Origin: Strongylocentrotus purpuratus
Taxonomy: Eukaryota > Echinodermata > Echinoidea > Camarodonta > Strongylocentrotidae
Length of the DNA stretch: 64,000 bases
Reading direction: 5' to 3'
Assembly: GCF_000002235.5 (NCBI RefSeq)
Contig: NW_022145562.1
Coordinates: 383,501 to 447,500 of the forward strand
Every line of letters begins with the position of its first letter. Position 1 is the stretch's first letter. The position numbers and the translations under genes were made by a program. This document shows positions 25,101 through 37,171 of this stretch, piece after piece. The notes beneath the pieces were generated by a model. It was given only the letters and a program-made list of their open reading frames with translations, had not been told where the DNA came from and ran no database searches.

Positions 25101-26741
25101 TCGGACCCTCGTAAGAACTTTGAGAGTACGTTCAATGCACCCTTGCATGGTCGGTGCGTGTATGACAATGTCATCTATGTAGGCAATTGCTTCTCGCAAG
25201 GAGCAATCACCTAGGCACCTTTCCACAACCCTTTGCATTTGGGCGGGGCTGGACTTCAGGCCTTGTGGCATACGAGTGAATTCATATAATCCAAATGGGG
25301 TATTGAACGCACTGAATTGTCTATCTTCTTCACGAAGTGGAATCTGAAAGAATGCGCCTTTCAGATCCACAACCGTGAAGAACTTGGACCCGTGGAGTGA
25401 GTTGAATAGATCCTCTACCTTAGGTATGCTGTATGCGTCTGGGGTAACCCGTCTGTTTGGTTGACGGTAATCTACCGTCATCCTTAGTTTCCCAGATTTC
25501 TTGCGCACCAAACATACGGGTGAGCTGTATGCACTGGTAGAGGGCCTTATCAACTCTGCGTCCAGGAGGCCCTGAAAAAGCTGTCTAGCTTCTTCGTACA
25601 TGTTTTGAGGAATAGGGCGTGCACGAGCATTCCACGGGGTCTTGTCAGTCAGCTTTATTACGTGCTCCACGCCCTTAGCACAGCCGTAGTCATTATCGTC
25701 CTTAGCAAATAGCCCGTCAATCTGATCTAATTGTTTCGTTAATGAGTCAGCAATGACTTGGGAAGTGTCACTAGCAATGTCGTAGTTACCTAACGAGTCG
25801 TCATCGTCATCTACTTTCTGAGGGGAGGAAGTAAAGTAACATGGTACAGTCAATCCTACAGAGTCAAAGTCATGGTCTTTAGTCATTAGTCCAGTCACAT
25901 TAGCGCATACTTGAGCGAGAGGTCTATCCCACATGTAGGTAAATGCCTCTGCTATTACTTGTCTATTGTGGACAGTAATGGGGACATTTGTGTTGTTACT
26001 GATACTCACCTTCACTTTGGCTCTCCTGCCAAACACTTCCTGGATAGCATTTACAACATGAATGTCTTGGTTGCGATGAGGATTCTCCACCTCTTGCACC
26101 AGAACATTGTGCTTACCAGGGGGCAGGGAGCTGTACAGGGTTCCAACCACCTGTAGAGCCTGGTCAGGCTCGATTGTGAGGGGGCGTCGCAGTCGACAAC
26201 GAACTTGTCCTACCTTTCCTGTGGTAGGATCTCCCATCCTCACCTCATATGCAGCCTTCTGATAGCAAGCATATATTGACGTGGGGATGTCAAGTAATGA
26301 TAGAAATTTGGGGCCTAAATGTGCCCTGCAGGCAGTTGCAAGGCTACGAAAAACATTAGTTCCTACAATAACTGGGGAGGGGCAAGAGACGCGACAAGTA
26401 ACGATTATTGCAAGAACATTTACTGGGGAGTCTATCCCTACTATCTCTTCAGGGAGGCAAATGGGGATGGATATGTACCCTTCATACAACACTGACTGCC
26501 CATTCGCACCTTCAATACGCAGTGACGAATTAGCCAGGTGCTGTAATGGGTACAAACTACTCAGGTGGGAGTCATAGAAATGTTTTTGGATGGTGGTGAC
26601 TACACTGCCACTATCTATTAGGCAGGTGGTTTTAACATTATTACTGCCAAGGGTACAGTTGGTCTCACAAGACTCTCCTATCAACCCAGGGGGAATTTCT
26701 ACTTCTAACTTAGATGGGGAATTATGGTGTTGTTGGGGCAC
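22128..26741 (-). CDS. Pol polyprotein of the young Ty3-type element (PR-RT-RH-IN)
   Basis: 1537 aa, open throughout. In order: aspartic protease with LIDSGS near residue 43; reverse transcriptase about 370-560 with VVDLKGAF and YIDD near 520; RNase H about 660-790 with HCDASGFGLGAVLY; integrase with an H-H-C-C finger about 985-1030, and catalytic D, D, E near CLDYLS (1055), TDQAQD (1115) and NPVERFN (1147). A GPY/F-like stretch follows (VGDHVLVK), then a long acidic Asp/Asn-rich tail. RT before IN is the Ty3/gypsy order. Gag lies just upstream in a separate frame. Confidence 0.95.
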   Translation of the reverse strand: MPQQHHNSPSKLEVEIPPGLIGESCETNCTLGSNNVKTTCLIDSGSVVTTIQKHFYDSHLSSLYPLQHLANSSLRIEGANGQSVLYEGYISIPICLPEEIVGIDSPVNVLAIIVTCRVSCPSPVIVGTNVFRSLATACRAHLGPKFLSLLDIPTSIYACYQKAAYEVRMGDPTTGKVGQVRCRLRRPLTIEPDQALQVVGTLYSSLPPGKHNVLVQEVENPHRNQDIHVVNAIQEVFGRRAKVKVSISNNTNVPITVHNRQVIAEAFTYMWDRPLAQVCANVTGLMTKDHDFDSVGLTVPCYFTSSPQKVDDDDDSLGNYDIASDTSQVIADSLTKQLDQIDGLFAKDDNDYGCAKGVEHVIKLTDKTPWNARARPIPQNMYEEARQLFQGLLDAELIRPSTSAYSSPVCLVRKKSGKLRMTVDYRQPNRRVTPDAYSIPKVEDLFNSLHGSKFFTVVDLKGAFFQIPLREEDRQFSAFNTPFGLYEFTRMPQGLKSSPAQMQRVVERCLGDCSLREAIAYIDDIVIHAPTMQGCIERTLKVLTRVRDFGLKLEKKKCHFLYQTVSHLGHEISGKGIRPCPSKIEDVLEWHRPNNVQQLRQWLGFCGYYRRFCKDFSKICRPLNDLLVGLSMPRRSSSTPADRSKVRRAQLEPFREKWTDRCEDAFLALKKLLTTAPVLGFADLSKPFELHCDASGFGLGAVLYQEQDDIKRVITYASRGLSQTERNYCAWKREFLCLKWAVTEKFADYLYGEKFIVITDNNPLTYVMTNAKLDATGQRWVANLSVFDFEIRYCPGKNLNDADSLSRRPGLVPDDNQIQEEVSTQVEFLKSRVQQMDTAEVSALFQGYVQPANETGEIQGKHTLKYPSQSPPVVIATSLAMQPSSIPDPYTNSLQGNTSLPGLSDTDWHQLQMDDPDIGKVRTFIESGSHPSPKDRKQASTHLRVLFREMKRFVLHKSVLYRQTKDPLSGEVRLQLVIPHSFIGQAMRGIHDDCGHLGFDKCASLAKTRFYFPFMASTIKKWIDQCDRCIKRKRKQEREEMGTIVTTQPLELLCLDYLSIEPDNGGVENVLVMTDHFSKYSVAVPTKDQRSSTVAKALWENFIVHYGWPAKILTDQAQDFNSKLIKELCSMAGVEKVRTTPYHPQANPVERFNRVLLDMLGCLSDKGKSEWRKHVSPLVHAYNVCEHDTTHFSPYFLMFGRNARLPIDLAFGIDPQWSSEKDKTIYVKNLREQLKEAYDIASRNMAKRSSANKKQYDLKAKAPVLEVGDHVLVKNVHLRGKHKLANRWGDNVYVILHKIGESPVYRVQKEGSTDTPRVLHRNLLLPYDGPDNDRPNDTDLPTTKPPVTRQRQATPRSRNTANTVINEEEDEDNDGDIFIIPNESVPIEPTPDPNPSLDENDINLPDQRTDLAIDINHHDDNHDDRHEHVRNVNDITQNNNFDNPDNAVEEDNNQTVAQSDAVDNGVNVDVEVDVHDSSDGDRADAGVDENVKVRKSTRNTKGVGPSRLTYDQPGKQYDVDFKLALAQQMRAFLNDLL

Positions 26742-26794
26742 TACTTTAGGGCGCTTTTTATTTCGGCCTCTCGTTCGCCCGCTAACGGAGGTCC

Positions 26795-27982
26795 TTACAT
26801 GTTTGGGTGGTTGGGAGTTTGGGAGGGGGTGAGTGGGGATTGGGGGAAGGAGGGGGCACTCTCTATTGTCATGGCCTCCCAGGCTGCGAGAATTTCTTTT
26901 CTGCGGGCCAAATTCTTTTTCTTCAATTCCTCATTTGGGCGGTTTTTACACTCCCTCTCAAAATGGTTGAATTCGCCACAATTGTAGCAAACCAGCACCC
27001 TAACTGGACAATCCCTATCGAACGAGTTTACGGGTTTAAGGGGGCCTTGCCTATTTTGAGGGGGTCTGTTTTTCTTTTGGGGGTTCCCTTGATACATCAT
27101 TGGGGTAGGAGGAGGTGGTGGCAGTGTTGGTGGTGGTGGGGGTGGGGATGGGTAAGGGTGGTATGGGTTGGGCGCGCCAAGCTGCTGAGGATAGCTTTTA
27201 ACAGTGCGCTTTTGGGTATATTTTGCATCACGAGTGGCTTCTGCTTCTCGGATGAGGCTAATCAATCTGTGGAATGGGGGCGCAACAATTTGTTGATGGA
27301 GATTGGTCACAGAGAGGATGTACTCATCCTGGCATCCCATCCTAAACCTATCTAAAAGTTTCTGGTCTGCCGAGTCTGGTAAAAACTCTCCTATCTCCAC
27401 CAACTTGTTGATTTTTAGTTGAGTCCTCTTAAGGAAGTCTGAGGGTTTTTCCCCTTTTTCCTGGGACATGGACATGAACTCGCTAAGGAGAAGGGACTTG
27501 TTCTCCACTGCGCCATAAACATTGTCTAAAAAAGATACGAGTCCATGGGCAGTGGAGCTTGGGGAAACTTGCCTAGCAAAGTCCTTAGCAGGTCCACAAA
27601 GCCTAGTCACGATCTCGCGCCTTTTTGTCTGCTCGTCAATTGAGGCCATTGACGCAACCTCAATTGCGACATCTTTAAATGTCTCCCAGTCTACCTCGCC
27701 TTGTTTTACTGGCTCTTTTCCTGAGAAGAGGCCAAGACGGGGGAGACGTGGAGCATTAACTATGCCATGACTATGGGCAGGTGGCGGGGAAGGGGAGCTG
27801 GGGGAAGGGACAGGGGTGTGGACAGGGGGAGGGTTACCTATTGAACACCCTTTCACCAATTTTTCGAGTTGGGAAAGGGTAAGTCCAGACTCTGTCAAAA
27901 ACTTACTTAAGGTGTCAGGGTCAGCACTAGAAAGTAGTTTTTCCTCATCAGGGACAAGGGAAGTGCTGTCCTCGAGAGACAT
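26795..27982 (-). CDS. Gag of the young Ty3-type element
   Basis: About 395 aa from the Met of MSLEDSTSLV. The frame stays open upstream to 28165, but those 61 residues are hydrophobic and lie in the leader, so the internal Met is preferred. Pro/Ser-rich linker, capsid-like helical region about residues 85-250, a Pro-rich stretch, then one CCHC knuckle CYNCGEFNHFEREC near the C-terminus. Forms the particle shell and binds genomic RNA in this family. Confidence 0.85.
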   Translation of the reverse strand: MSLEDSTSLVPDEEKLLSSADPDTLSKFLTESGLTLSQLEKLVKGCSIGNPPPVHTPVPSPSSPSPPPAHSHGIVNAPRLPRLGLFSGKEPVKQGEVDWETFKDVAIEVASMASIDEQTKRREIVTRLCGPAKDFARQVSPSSTAHGLVSFLDNVYGAVENKSLLLSEFMSMSQEKGEKPSDFLKRTQLKINKLVEIGEFLPDSADQKLLDRFRMGCQDEYILSVTNLHQQIVAPPFHRLISLIREAEATRDAKYTQKRTVKSYPQQLGAPNPYHPYPSPPPPPPTLPPPPPTPMMYQGNPQKKNRPPQNRQGPLKPVNSFDRDCPVRVLVCYNCGEFNHFERECKNRPNEELKKKNLARRKEILAAWEAMTIESAPSFPQSPLTPSQTPNHPNM

Positions 27983-28570
27983 GTTACAATTAATCAAATC
28001 CTTATACCAAATAAAAAACAAAGTAATGGTACAAACAATATATACCAAATAGAAAACAAATGCAGGTAACACGCTGAGAGAGAGCTGTTGCGACCAAGAA
28101 ATATAAGAGGTAAACAACAAATAGGTTCCGGCACCTAAGAAAACAGAAGCAGACAACAACAACAACTTGCCAAATATGATCGAAGTAATATCATATATAC
28201 TAGCAAAGAAAACAAAACAAAAACAAACTCAAAACCAAAAACCTGGCAATTGAGACTACTATACCTTAGATAGCCTTATAACCAGTTGCATCAATCAATT
28301 TAGCAGTAAACTTAAATACCATAAAAGTATCAGTTCACAATTCTCATACCAGTCTATCAGTCAAAACAAGGGGTCAAGGTCATGTCGTTGCGTTAGGTTG
28401 GTAAGTCATTTAGTATGTCGCTTATTACAGTAAATATTAAAGTTGTATGTCATACGATCAGGCAAAAACGTGTAACCAAACTAAAAATACGAATTGAGAC
28501 AACCAAAAGTGAAAAACAATAAAATAAAAAAATATATTATAAAAACAAACAACCTCGCTCTGCTACCAAT
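27983..28570 (-). other. Leader and primer-binding site of the young Ty3-type element
   Basis: About 590 bp untranslated leader. The primer-binding site TGGTAGCAGAG (minus strand, about 28559-28569) adjoins the 5' LTR and matches initiator Met tRNA. Confidence 0.8.
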
Positions 28571-30401
28571 TGTAGCACCGACATTTTTGGGGTGGGGTGA
28601 GGATCATATAATAATCACACAGTTACTCATAATAGCAGCGGAAGTCTTATACAAAATTGCATATCGGGGAACTTTTCTTTAATTAGTACCCATGCAAATA
28701 ATCCCCCCTTTTATGCCGGTTACCACAGGATTCACACAAACATTACGCACACCAAGTACATCACATAAACAAACAATCAATCATACCACAAACACCGAGA
28801 ACATATCACCGAACATACAGTTACACAATCAAAGCAATCACTCTCATTCGATCACTACACACAAGAGTCTGAAAATCTAAACTACTACTCATTATTTATG
28901 TGAGTATATATTGGGATGTCTTTTCCCTTTATTATTTACAACTTATCTTCATGCACTTCTATAAAGTCATAGAAGTTTAACAAAAACAATAACATTTAAC
29001 TGAACTATAACTATCTATACTAATCCTACAAGGTCATACATAACTTATCACTACTACATTTACATCCTAAAGTATATCAATTGGACATGAGGGTTCTGAA
29101 ATGGTCAGTGCTGAGGCGACGACCTTCATTGTGACGTTGTCTAAAGAGAAGAAATATTAAATATTGTCAGCGACAATTAATATGGTGTTGTCCCAATGGA
29201 GGTTGGAGACAAAAGAGCACGAATAATATCTTTACTATTATTCTCTAAATTAATTACTATCATTATTATTATCCTCATGCCAATACATCAAAACTGAAAT
29301 GGTTAGTAAATAATATTTACAGAAAAACATGTAACATATATGATGACGATAGTACTCTCTGTTTAAGGAGGCTTTTATGAACTAGAAAGCTCTCGTTGTG
29401 ATATTGCGCCAAGTAAATTCCCATCGCAATTTGGTATAGAATTATGCTTCACGCGCGCAGCCAGAATAACAGAGAGTATCATTGTCATTGTATATTTTCA
29501 TCGGTTAGTAATAATCAGGAATAACTGTAATAAGTTTACAAGTTCAAAGAATGATTCAATAGCATCACATGGTTTAACAGCATGTGATATCACTTTCTCC
29601 CATCTCTACAACAATTTCACACAAAATCCATTTAAATCTCACAACTGCATAACCATCCACTCTTGAGAAATACATAATGCCAACAGTTGGTTATAATTGA
29701 GTAAGATATTCAAAAAGTGTAATAATGTGCTTACCTAAAGAGAAGAAATATTAAATATTGTCAGCGACAATTAATATGGTGTTGTCCCAATGGAGGTTGG
29801 AGACAAAAGAGGCTGATGATGAGGAGAAGATGGCTGACTTTGAGATGGGTTATGCCATCTCCCAACTTAGAGGTAAAAAGCTTCAAGTACTTTCATTAAT
29901 ACATGTTCAGGATAAGCATTTAACAATTACATCATACAACATTGATACAGATGACACATTGTATAATCATATAAATAACTTTCCCAAGTGGAGAAAGATA
30001 AACAATCAATAAACAATCATAATTAATACAATATGTATTTATGAACATTAATTCATAGGCCATAACACCCCTAGGCTAAAAGAATGGAGTGACCCAACCA
30101 TGGTCAATCTTGACCACACATGACTCATGACTCATGTTTCAGGGGGACGGCGATGTTCTCCCCTGGTTCCAGGAACAGTTGGTATACCACATACAAGGCA
30201 CACGTGTGTGCTCGTATGCATAGACTATGGGCATATATAGGTACTATGTATTTCCTCACTGCACTGGGCATGTGGAATGTTCAATAAGGTGAAAAGGGCA
30301 AAGTTATAAAATTCATGGACTCACATGTAATATTACAAACATGTGATAAAATGCGTATAACTTTATGTATAATATTAATGTTGCACCAAACAGGGGCTAC
30401 A
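28571..30401 (-). repeat. 5' LTR (1831 bp)
   Basis: Same length and, by eye, sequence as 19554-21384, including the 77-bp internal repeat pair. Confidence 0.9.
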
Positions 30402-33400
30402 TGTACATACACAGACAAGAAGGCTTTAAAAAAAGAGAGATGCCAGAATGATGACATTGACGATGATTCAAAGTTTGAATAAAACATGATCAAACAATGT
30501 GGTTTGAGGTCATATTTATTACAATTTTAGAAAGTTTTATCCACCAGCATGTTGTTCAACACTATTTTTAAGTTAAAGTGTGTCTGTGGATATAAGTTAG
30601 TTTTTATTGTGGGTGTTGGGAGTAGGGGAGTGTGTGAGACAAGCTATAACAGGGAGGGAAACCATTTACTTTCGCCTTATTTTATTCTTTTTCTTAAATT
30701 GGCATTACAGTAACGATTTAGTTTCTTTTCATTTTTTAATGACTACATTATTGTATGATTTATCTTTTTTCTCACATGTATTGTGTGTCAGAGTTGATTC
30801 TGTAGGAAATGTAATAAGAAATCAGTGTTCATACACATATACCAAAAATATGTTAGCTATTACTTTCATACATTGTTTTACTGAGGTTATAAGCATGATT
30901 GTATTTAGTTTTATGTAATATCATTTTGCACTATTTTGTATTTTAATTATGCAATTAATTTATTCGATTTTGTTTGTTAAAGAAAAAGTATACAAAAAAA
31001 CGATATAAATCGAATGTACCATGCACTCTGTTCGAGGCACCTGCAAAATTCTGGATCGTCGGTGACTGGTCATCAGAAACTAGTGCTAAGCTATACACAG
31101 AGTTTATGATTCATCTTTAATTAAAATTCGAATTTCATTTTGAAAATGTCCATATTTGATCAATATGCTGTATGGCCATATTGTTATATGATAGGAACGA
31201 TGTATGCGGTTAACAGCGTTGGTGTATTAAGTGGATTTACCATATTCAGAATCTGAATATTGGCAGCGAATTGAATCATATTGAGAAGGATGCAATTCAT
31301 GGTTGTACACGAGAATTGTTAGTTAATATATTCTCTCTCCCTCTCTCTCTTGCATAAAGAAAATATGAATATAACATTGGGCTTTGATTAAGACAAATTG
31401 AACATTTCATCAGTATTAAACAGGGAGAAATAAAAGGTAGGTAATTTTTCAAAACGAACATTTAAGATGCCAGTTAATAACTAGAAAGTTTTATCCACCA
31501 GCATGTTGTTGAACACTATGTTCAAATTAAAGTGTGTTTGTGGATATGTATCAGATTGTTTTTAATGTGGCGGGGGGAGGCTGGGAGTAGGGGAGTGTGT
31601 GAGACAAGTTAGAAGAGAGAGGGGAACCATATATCTATCGTCTCATTGTATTTCTTTCTTTTAATTGTCATTTCAGTAACGATTTAGTTTCTTCTCCTTT
31701 TTGTAACGACTACATGATTATATGATTTTTTTTTCTCACAAGTATTCTGTGTCAATTCTATAGGAAATTTAATAAGAAATCTGTGTTCATTCATATACAT
31801 AAATATATAAAATATATGTTAGCTATTACTTTTATACATTGTATTGGCGAGGTTATAAGTAGAATTGTATTTAGTTTTATGAAATACATATTTGCACTAT
31901 TTTGTATCTTAATTGTCTTATTATTGTCTTATTATTATCTTAATATTTGTGGGGGAGGGGATTTGTGTGTATTTTTTACAAACAAGGTGTGAATTGATAA
32001 ACGATTTCTGATGTATTTCTTTATATTTTACAGTTTTAGTTTTTCATTTCCTCATGAAGGATATAAATCAAATGTACCATGCACTCTGTTCGAGGCACCT
32101 GTAAAATTATGAATCGTCGGTGACTGGTCCCTCAGAAACTGGTGCTAAGCCATCCACAGAGTTTATGATTTACATAAGCCTCTTAGTGCATGATTTTTTT
32201 TTTTAATTCAAATTTCCATATTTGATCAATATGCTGTATGGGCATATGGTATATGGTTGGAACGATGTATGCGGTTAAAAGCGTTTATGTATTAAGTGGA
32301 TTTACCATATTCAGAATCTGAATATTGGCAACGAATTGAATCATATTGAGAAGGATGCAATTCATGGTTGTACACGAGAATTGTTAGTTTATATATTCCC
32401 TCTCTCTCTCTCTTTCTGTCTGTCTCTCTCTCTCTTGCATAAAGAAAATATGAATATAATATTGGGCTTTGATTAAGAAAAATTGAAGATTTCATCAGTA
32501 TTAAACGGGGCGAAATAAATAGGGAGGTAATTAATCGAAACGAACATTTAAAATACCAATTAAATGTTCATTCGTGATGGATACGAAGCAGGTATGTTCA
32601 AAGGTGAAATATTTAATTATATAGCGATGAAAAATCAATTCTTTCACATTGATCCATTCGTTCAATCATACAAAAACACAGTTACTCTTCTTTTTAGGCA
32701 AAGGTGTGAATTGATAAACGATTTTTGATGTATTTCTTTATAGTTTACATTTTTAGTTTTTCATTTCTTCATGAAGGATATAAATCAAATGTATCATGCA
32801 CTCTGTTCGAGGCACCTGTAAGTTTATGGATCGTCGGTGACTGGTCCCTCAGAAACAAGCGCTAAGCCATTTACAGAGTTTATGATTTCACTAAAGCCTC
32901 TTAGTACATGGAATTTTTTTTTTTTTAATTCGAATTTCATTTGGAAAATTTCCATATTTGATCAATATGCTGTATGGGCATATGGTATATGGTTGGAACG
33001 ATGTATACGGTTAACAGTGTTGGTGTATTAAGTGGATTTACCATATTCAGAATCTGAATATTGGCAGCGACTTGAATCATATTGAGAAGGATGTAATTCG
33101 TGGTTGTACACGAGAATTGTTAGTTTATATATTCCCCCTCTCTCTCTCTTTCTCTCTTATTCATAAAGAAAATATTAATATATTATTGGGCTTTGATTAA
33201 GACGAATTGAAGATTTCATCAGTATTAAACAGGGCGAAATAAAAGGGAGGTAAATAATCGAAATGAACATTTAAGATACCAATTAAATGTCCATTCGTGA
33301 TGGATACGAAGCAGGTATGTTCAAAGGTGAAATATTTAATTATATAGCGATGATAAATCAATTCTTTGACATTGATCTATTCGTTCAATTTTACATTTTA

Positions 33401-36400
33401 CGAACGACAGGCTTCGATATCTACTCAATTTTGTCAAACAATACGAGATCTAGCTGTTGTACATACACAGACAAGAAGGCTTTAAAAAAAGAGAGATGCC
33501 AGAATGATGACATTGACGATGATTCAAAGTTTGAATAAAACATGATCAAACAATGTGGTTTGAGGTCATATTTATTACAATTTTAGAAAGTTTTATCCAC
33601 CAGCATGTTGTTGAACACTATTTTTAAGTTAAAGTGTGTCTGTGGATATAAGTTAGTTTTTATTGTGGGTGTTGGGAGTAGGGGAGTGTGTGAGACAAGC
33701 TATAACAGGGAGGGAAACCATTTACTTTCGCCTTATTTTATTCTTTTTCTTAAATTGGCATTACAGTAACGATTTAGTTTCTTTTCATTTTTTAATGACT
33801 ACATTATTGTATGATTTATCTTTTTTCTCACATGTATTGTGTGTCAGAGTTGATTCTGTAGGAAATGTAATAAGAAATCAGTGTTCATACACATATACCA
33901 AATATATGTTAGCTATTACTTTCATACATTGTTTTACTGAGGTCACAGCATGATTGTATTTAGTTTTATGTAATATCATTTTGCACTATTTTGTATTTTA
34001 ATTATGCAATTAATTTATTCGATTTTGTTTGTTAAAGAAAAAGTATACAAAAAAACGATATAAATCGAATGTACCATGCACTCTGTTCGAGGCACCTGCA
34101 AAATTATGGATCGTCGGTGACTGGTCATCAGAAACTAGTGCTAAGCTATACACAGAGTTTATGATTCATCTTTAATTAAAATTCGAATTTCATTTTGAAA
34201 ATGTCCATATTTGATCAATATGCTGTATGGCCATATTGTTATATGATAGGAACGATGTATGCGGTTAACAGCGTTGGTGTATTAAGTGGATTTACCATAT
34301 TCAGAATCTGAATATTGGCAGCGAATTGAATCATATTGAGAAGGATGCAATTCATGGTTGTACACGAGAATTGTTAGTTAATATATTCTCTCTCCCTCTC
34401 TCTCTTGCATAAAGAAAATATGAATATAACATTGGGCTTTGATTAAGACAAATTGAACATTTCATCAGTATTAAACAGGGAGAAATAAAAGGTAGGTAAT
34501 TTTTCAAAACGAACATTTAAGATGCCAGTTAATAACTAGAAAGTTTTATCCACCAGCATGTTGTTGAACACTATGTTCAAATTAAAGTGTGTTTGTGGAT
34601 ATGTATCAGATTGTTTTTAATGTGGCGGGGGGAGGCTGGGAGTAGGGGAGTGTGTGAGACAAGTTAGAAGAGAGAGGGGAACCATATATCTATCGTCTCA
34701 TTGTATTTCTTTCTTTTAATTGTCATTTCAGTAACGATTTAGTTTCTTCTCCTTTTTGTAACGACTACATGATTATATGATTTTTTTTTCTCACAAGTAT
34801 TCTGTGTCAATTCTATAGGAAATTTAATAAGAAATCTGTGTTCATTCATATACATAAATATATAATATATATGTTAGCTATTACTTTTATACATTGTATT
34901 GGCGAGGTTATAAGTAGAATTGTATTTAGTTTTATGAAATACATATTTGCACTATTTTGTATCTTAATTGTCTTATTATTGTCTTATTATTATCTTAATA
35001 TTTGTGGGGGAGGGGATTTGTGTGTATTTTTTACAAACAAGGTGTGAATTGATAAACGATTTCTGATGTATTTCTTTATATTTTACAGTTTTAGTTTTTC
35101 ATTTCCTCATGAAGGATATAAATCAAATGTACCATGCACTCTGTTCGAGGCACCTGTAAAATTATGGATCGTCGGTGACTGGTCCCTCAGAAACTGGTGC
35201 TAAGCCATCCACAGAGTTTATGATTTACATAAGCCTCTTAGTGCATGATTTTTTTTTTAAATTCAAATTTCCATATTTGATCAATATGCTGTATGGGCAT
35301 ATGGTATATGGTTGGAACGATGTATGCGGTTAAAAGCGTTTATGTATTAAGTGGATTTACCATATTCAGAATCTGAATATTGGCACCGAATTGAATCATA
35401 TTGAGAAGGATGCAATTCATGGTTGTACACGAGAATTGTGAGTTTATATATTCCCTCTCTCTCTCTTTCTGTCTGTCTCTCTCTCTCTTGCATAAAGAAA
35501 ATATGAATATAATATTGGGCTTTGATTAAGAAAAATTGAAGATTTCATCAGTATTAAACGGGGCGAAATAAATAGGGAGGTAATTAATCGAAACGAACAT
35601 TTAAAATACCAATTAAATGTTCATTCGTGATGGATACGAAGCAGGTATGTTCAAAGGTGAAATATTTAATTATATAGCGATGAAAAATCAATTCTTTCAC
35701 ATTGATCCATTCGTTCAATCATACAAAAACACAGTTACTCTTCTTTTTAGGCAAAGGTGTGAATTGATAAACGATTTTTGATGTATTTCTTTATAGTTTA
35801 CATTTTTAGTTTTTCATTTCTTCATGAAGGATATAAATCAAATGTATCATGCACTACTGTTCGAGGCACCTGTAAGCTTATGGATCGTCGGTGACTGGTC
35901 CCTCAGAAACTAGCGCTAAGCCATTCACAGAGTTTATGATTTCACTAAAGCCTCTTAGTACATGGAATTTTTTTTTTTTTTAATTCAAATTTCATTTGGA
36001 AAATTTCCATATTTGATCAATATGCTGTATGGGTATATGGTATATGGTTGGAACGATGTATGCGGTTAACAGTGTTGGTGTATTAAGTGGATTTACCATA
36101 TTCAGAATCTGAATATTGGCAGCGAATTGAATCATACTGAGAAGAGTGCAATTCATGGTTGTACACGAGAATTGTTAGTTAATATTCTCTCTCTTTCTCT
36201 CTCTCTCTCTTGCATAAAGAAAATATGAATATAATATTGGGCTTTGATTAAGTCAAATTGAACATTTCATCAGTATTAAACAGGGAGAAATAAAAGGGAG
36301 GTAATTAATCAAAACGAACATTTAATATACCAATTATTTAATGGAAAGTTTTATCCACCAGCATGTTGTTGTACACTATGTTCAATTTAAAGTATGTATG

Positions 36401-36960
36401 TGGATATATGTAATGATGTTTTTAATGGGAGGGGGGGGCTGAGAGTAGGGGAGTATGTAAGACAAGCTAGAACAGGGAGGGGAACCATATATCATTCGCC
36501 TCATTTTTAATTTTTTTTTTAATTGTCATTTCAGTTATGATTTAGGTTCTTTTCATTTGTTAACGACTGCATGATTGTATGATCTATTTTTTCTCTCACA
36601 ATAACAGAAGTATTCTGTGTCAATTCTATAGGAATTTTAATAAGAAATCAGTGCTCAAATACATGTATCAAAATAAAGTTGTTGTAAGCTATTACTTTCA
36701 TATATTGTATTGATGAGTATATGTATAAGTATAATTGTATTGAGTTTTATGTAATATCATTTTGCACTATTTTGTATCCTAATTGTGCAATGTATTCGAT
36801 ATTGTTTGTTGAGAAAAAGAATTCATAAAAACCATTTCAAATCAATAATAACATCTACTCAGTCCATAACAAAATAAGAAATCTAGCTGTTGTAAATATA
36901 CAAACAATTGACGATGATTCAAAGTTTGTCATTTTGATTACAATTTTAGAAAGTTTTACC

Positions 36961-37170
36961 CACCAGCGTGTTGTTGAACACTATTTTCAATTTTACATGA
37001 ATGCGGTGACTTGTCGGTTACGAGCATATGGTCATGGCCAGGCGTCGTCCTTATAGTATCTTTACACACTCTCGCAAATGCAGCAGCAGTAAAACTATAA
37101 ACTATATTTCATAAAATGAATGCGGTGACTTGTCGGTTACGAGCAGATGGTCATGGCAGGCTTCGATATT
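36961..37170. repeat. Array-to-promoter junction with short tandem duplication
   Basis: ATGAATGCGGTGACTTGTCG occurs at about 37000 and again at about 37115, with related single copies near 13440 and 59187. No gene. It joins the array to the conserved promoter-like block and has a single-copy counterpart at 59100-59230 upstream of gene C. Confidence 0.6.
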
Positions 37171-37171
37171 C

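Larger units (their letters stand above)
19554..30401 (-). mobile_element. Ty3-type LTR retrotransposon, whole-looking and young
   Basis: Two 1831-bp LTRs (19554-21384, 28571-30401), TGTAGCACC...GGGGCTACA on the plus strand, with a TGTA target duplication (19550-19553, 30402-30405). By eye the LTRs are essentially identical, so insertion is recent. The primer site beside the 5' LTR, TGGTAGCAGAG, matches the animal initiator Met tRNA 3' end, and a purine-rich tract borders the 3' LTR. gag and pol are open in full; no envelope gene. It sits inside one unit of the tandem array; flanking unit sequence rejoins cleanly when it is removed. Confidence 0.95.
13180..36960. repeat. Tandem array with higher-order period of about 3.05 kb
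   Basis: Monomers begin and end at CT-rich tracts (near 13200, 14570, 15820, 17410, 18490, 19230, then 31330, 32400, 33135, 34385, 35453, 36185). They share TGCATAAAGAAAATATGAAT, ATCCACCAGCATGTTGTTGA and ATGTTAGCTATTACTTT. Monomers of about 1.23, 1.05 and 0.70 kb repeat in that order. Landmarks at 17876, 31783 and 34838 are 3.05 kb apart once the 10.85-kb insertion is removed. The first set has an extra monomer of about 1.6 kb (16278 and 17876 landmarks). Sets are nearly identical, implying recent unequal exchange or conversion. No gene is supported; short frames repeat with the units. Confidence 0.9.

Noticed and set aside
22537-26832. Plus-strand frames opposite pol
   Set aside because: Antisense shadows of the pol coding strand.
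14724-35047. Recurring 60-100 codon frames in the tandem array
   Set aside because: They recur only because the units are near-identical; composition is AT-rich Ile/Phe/Tyr with no domains, and frames differ between monomers.
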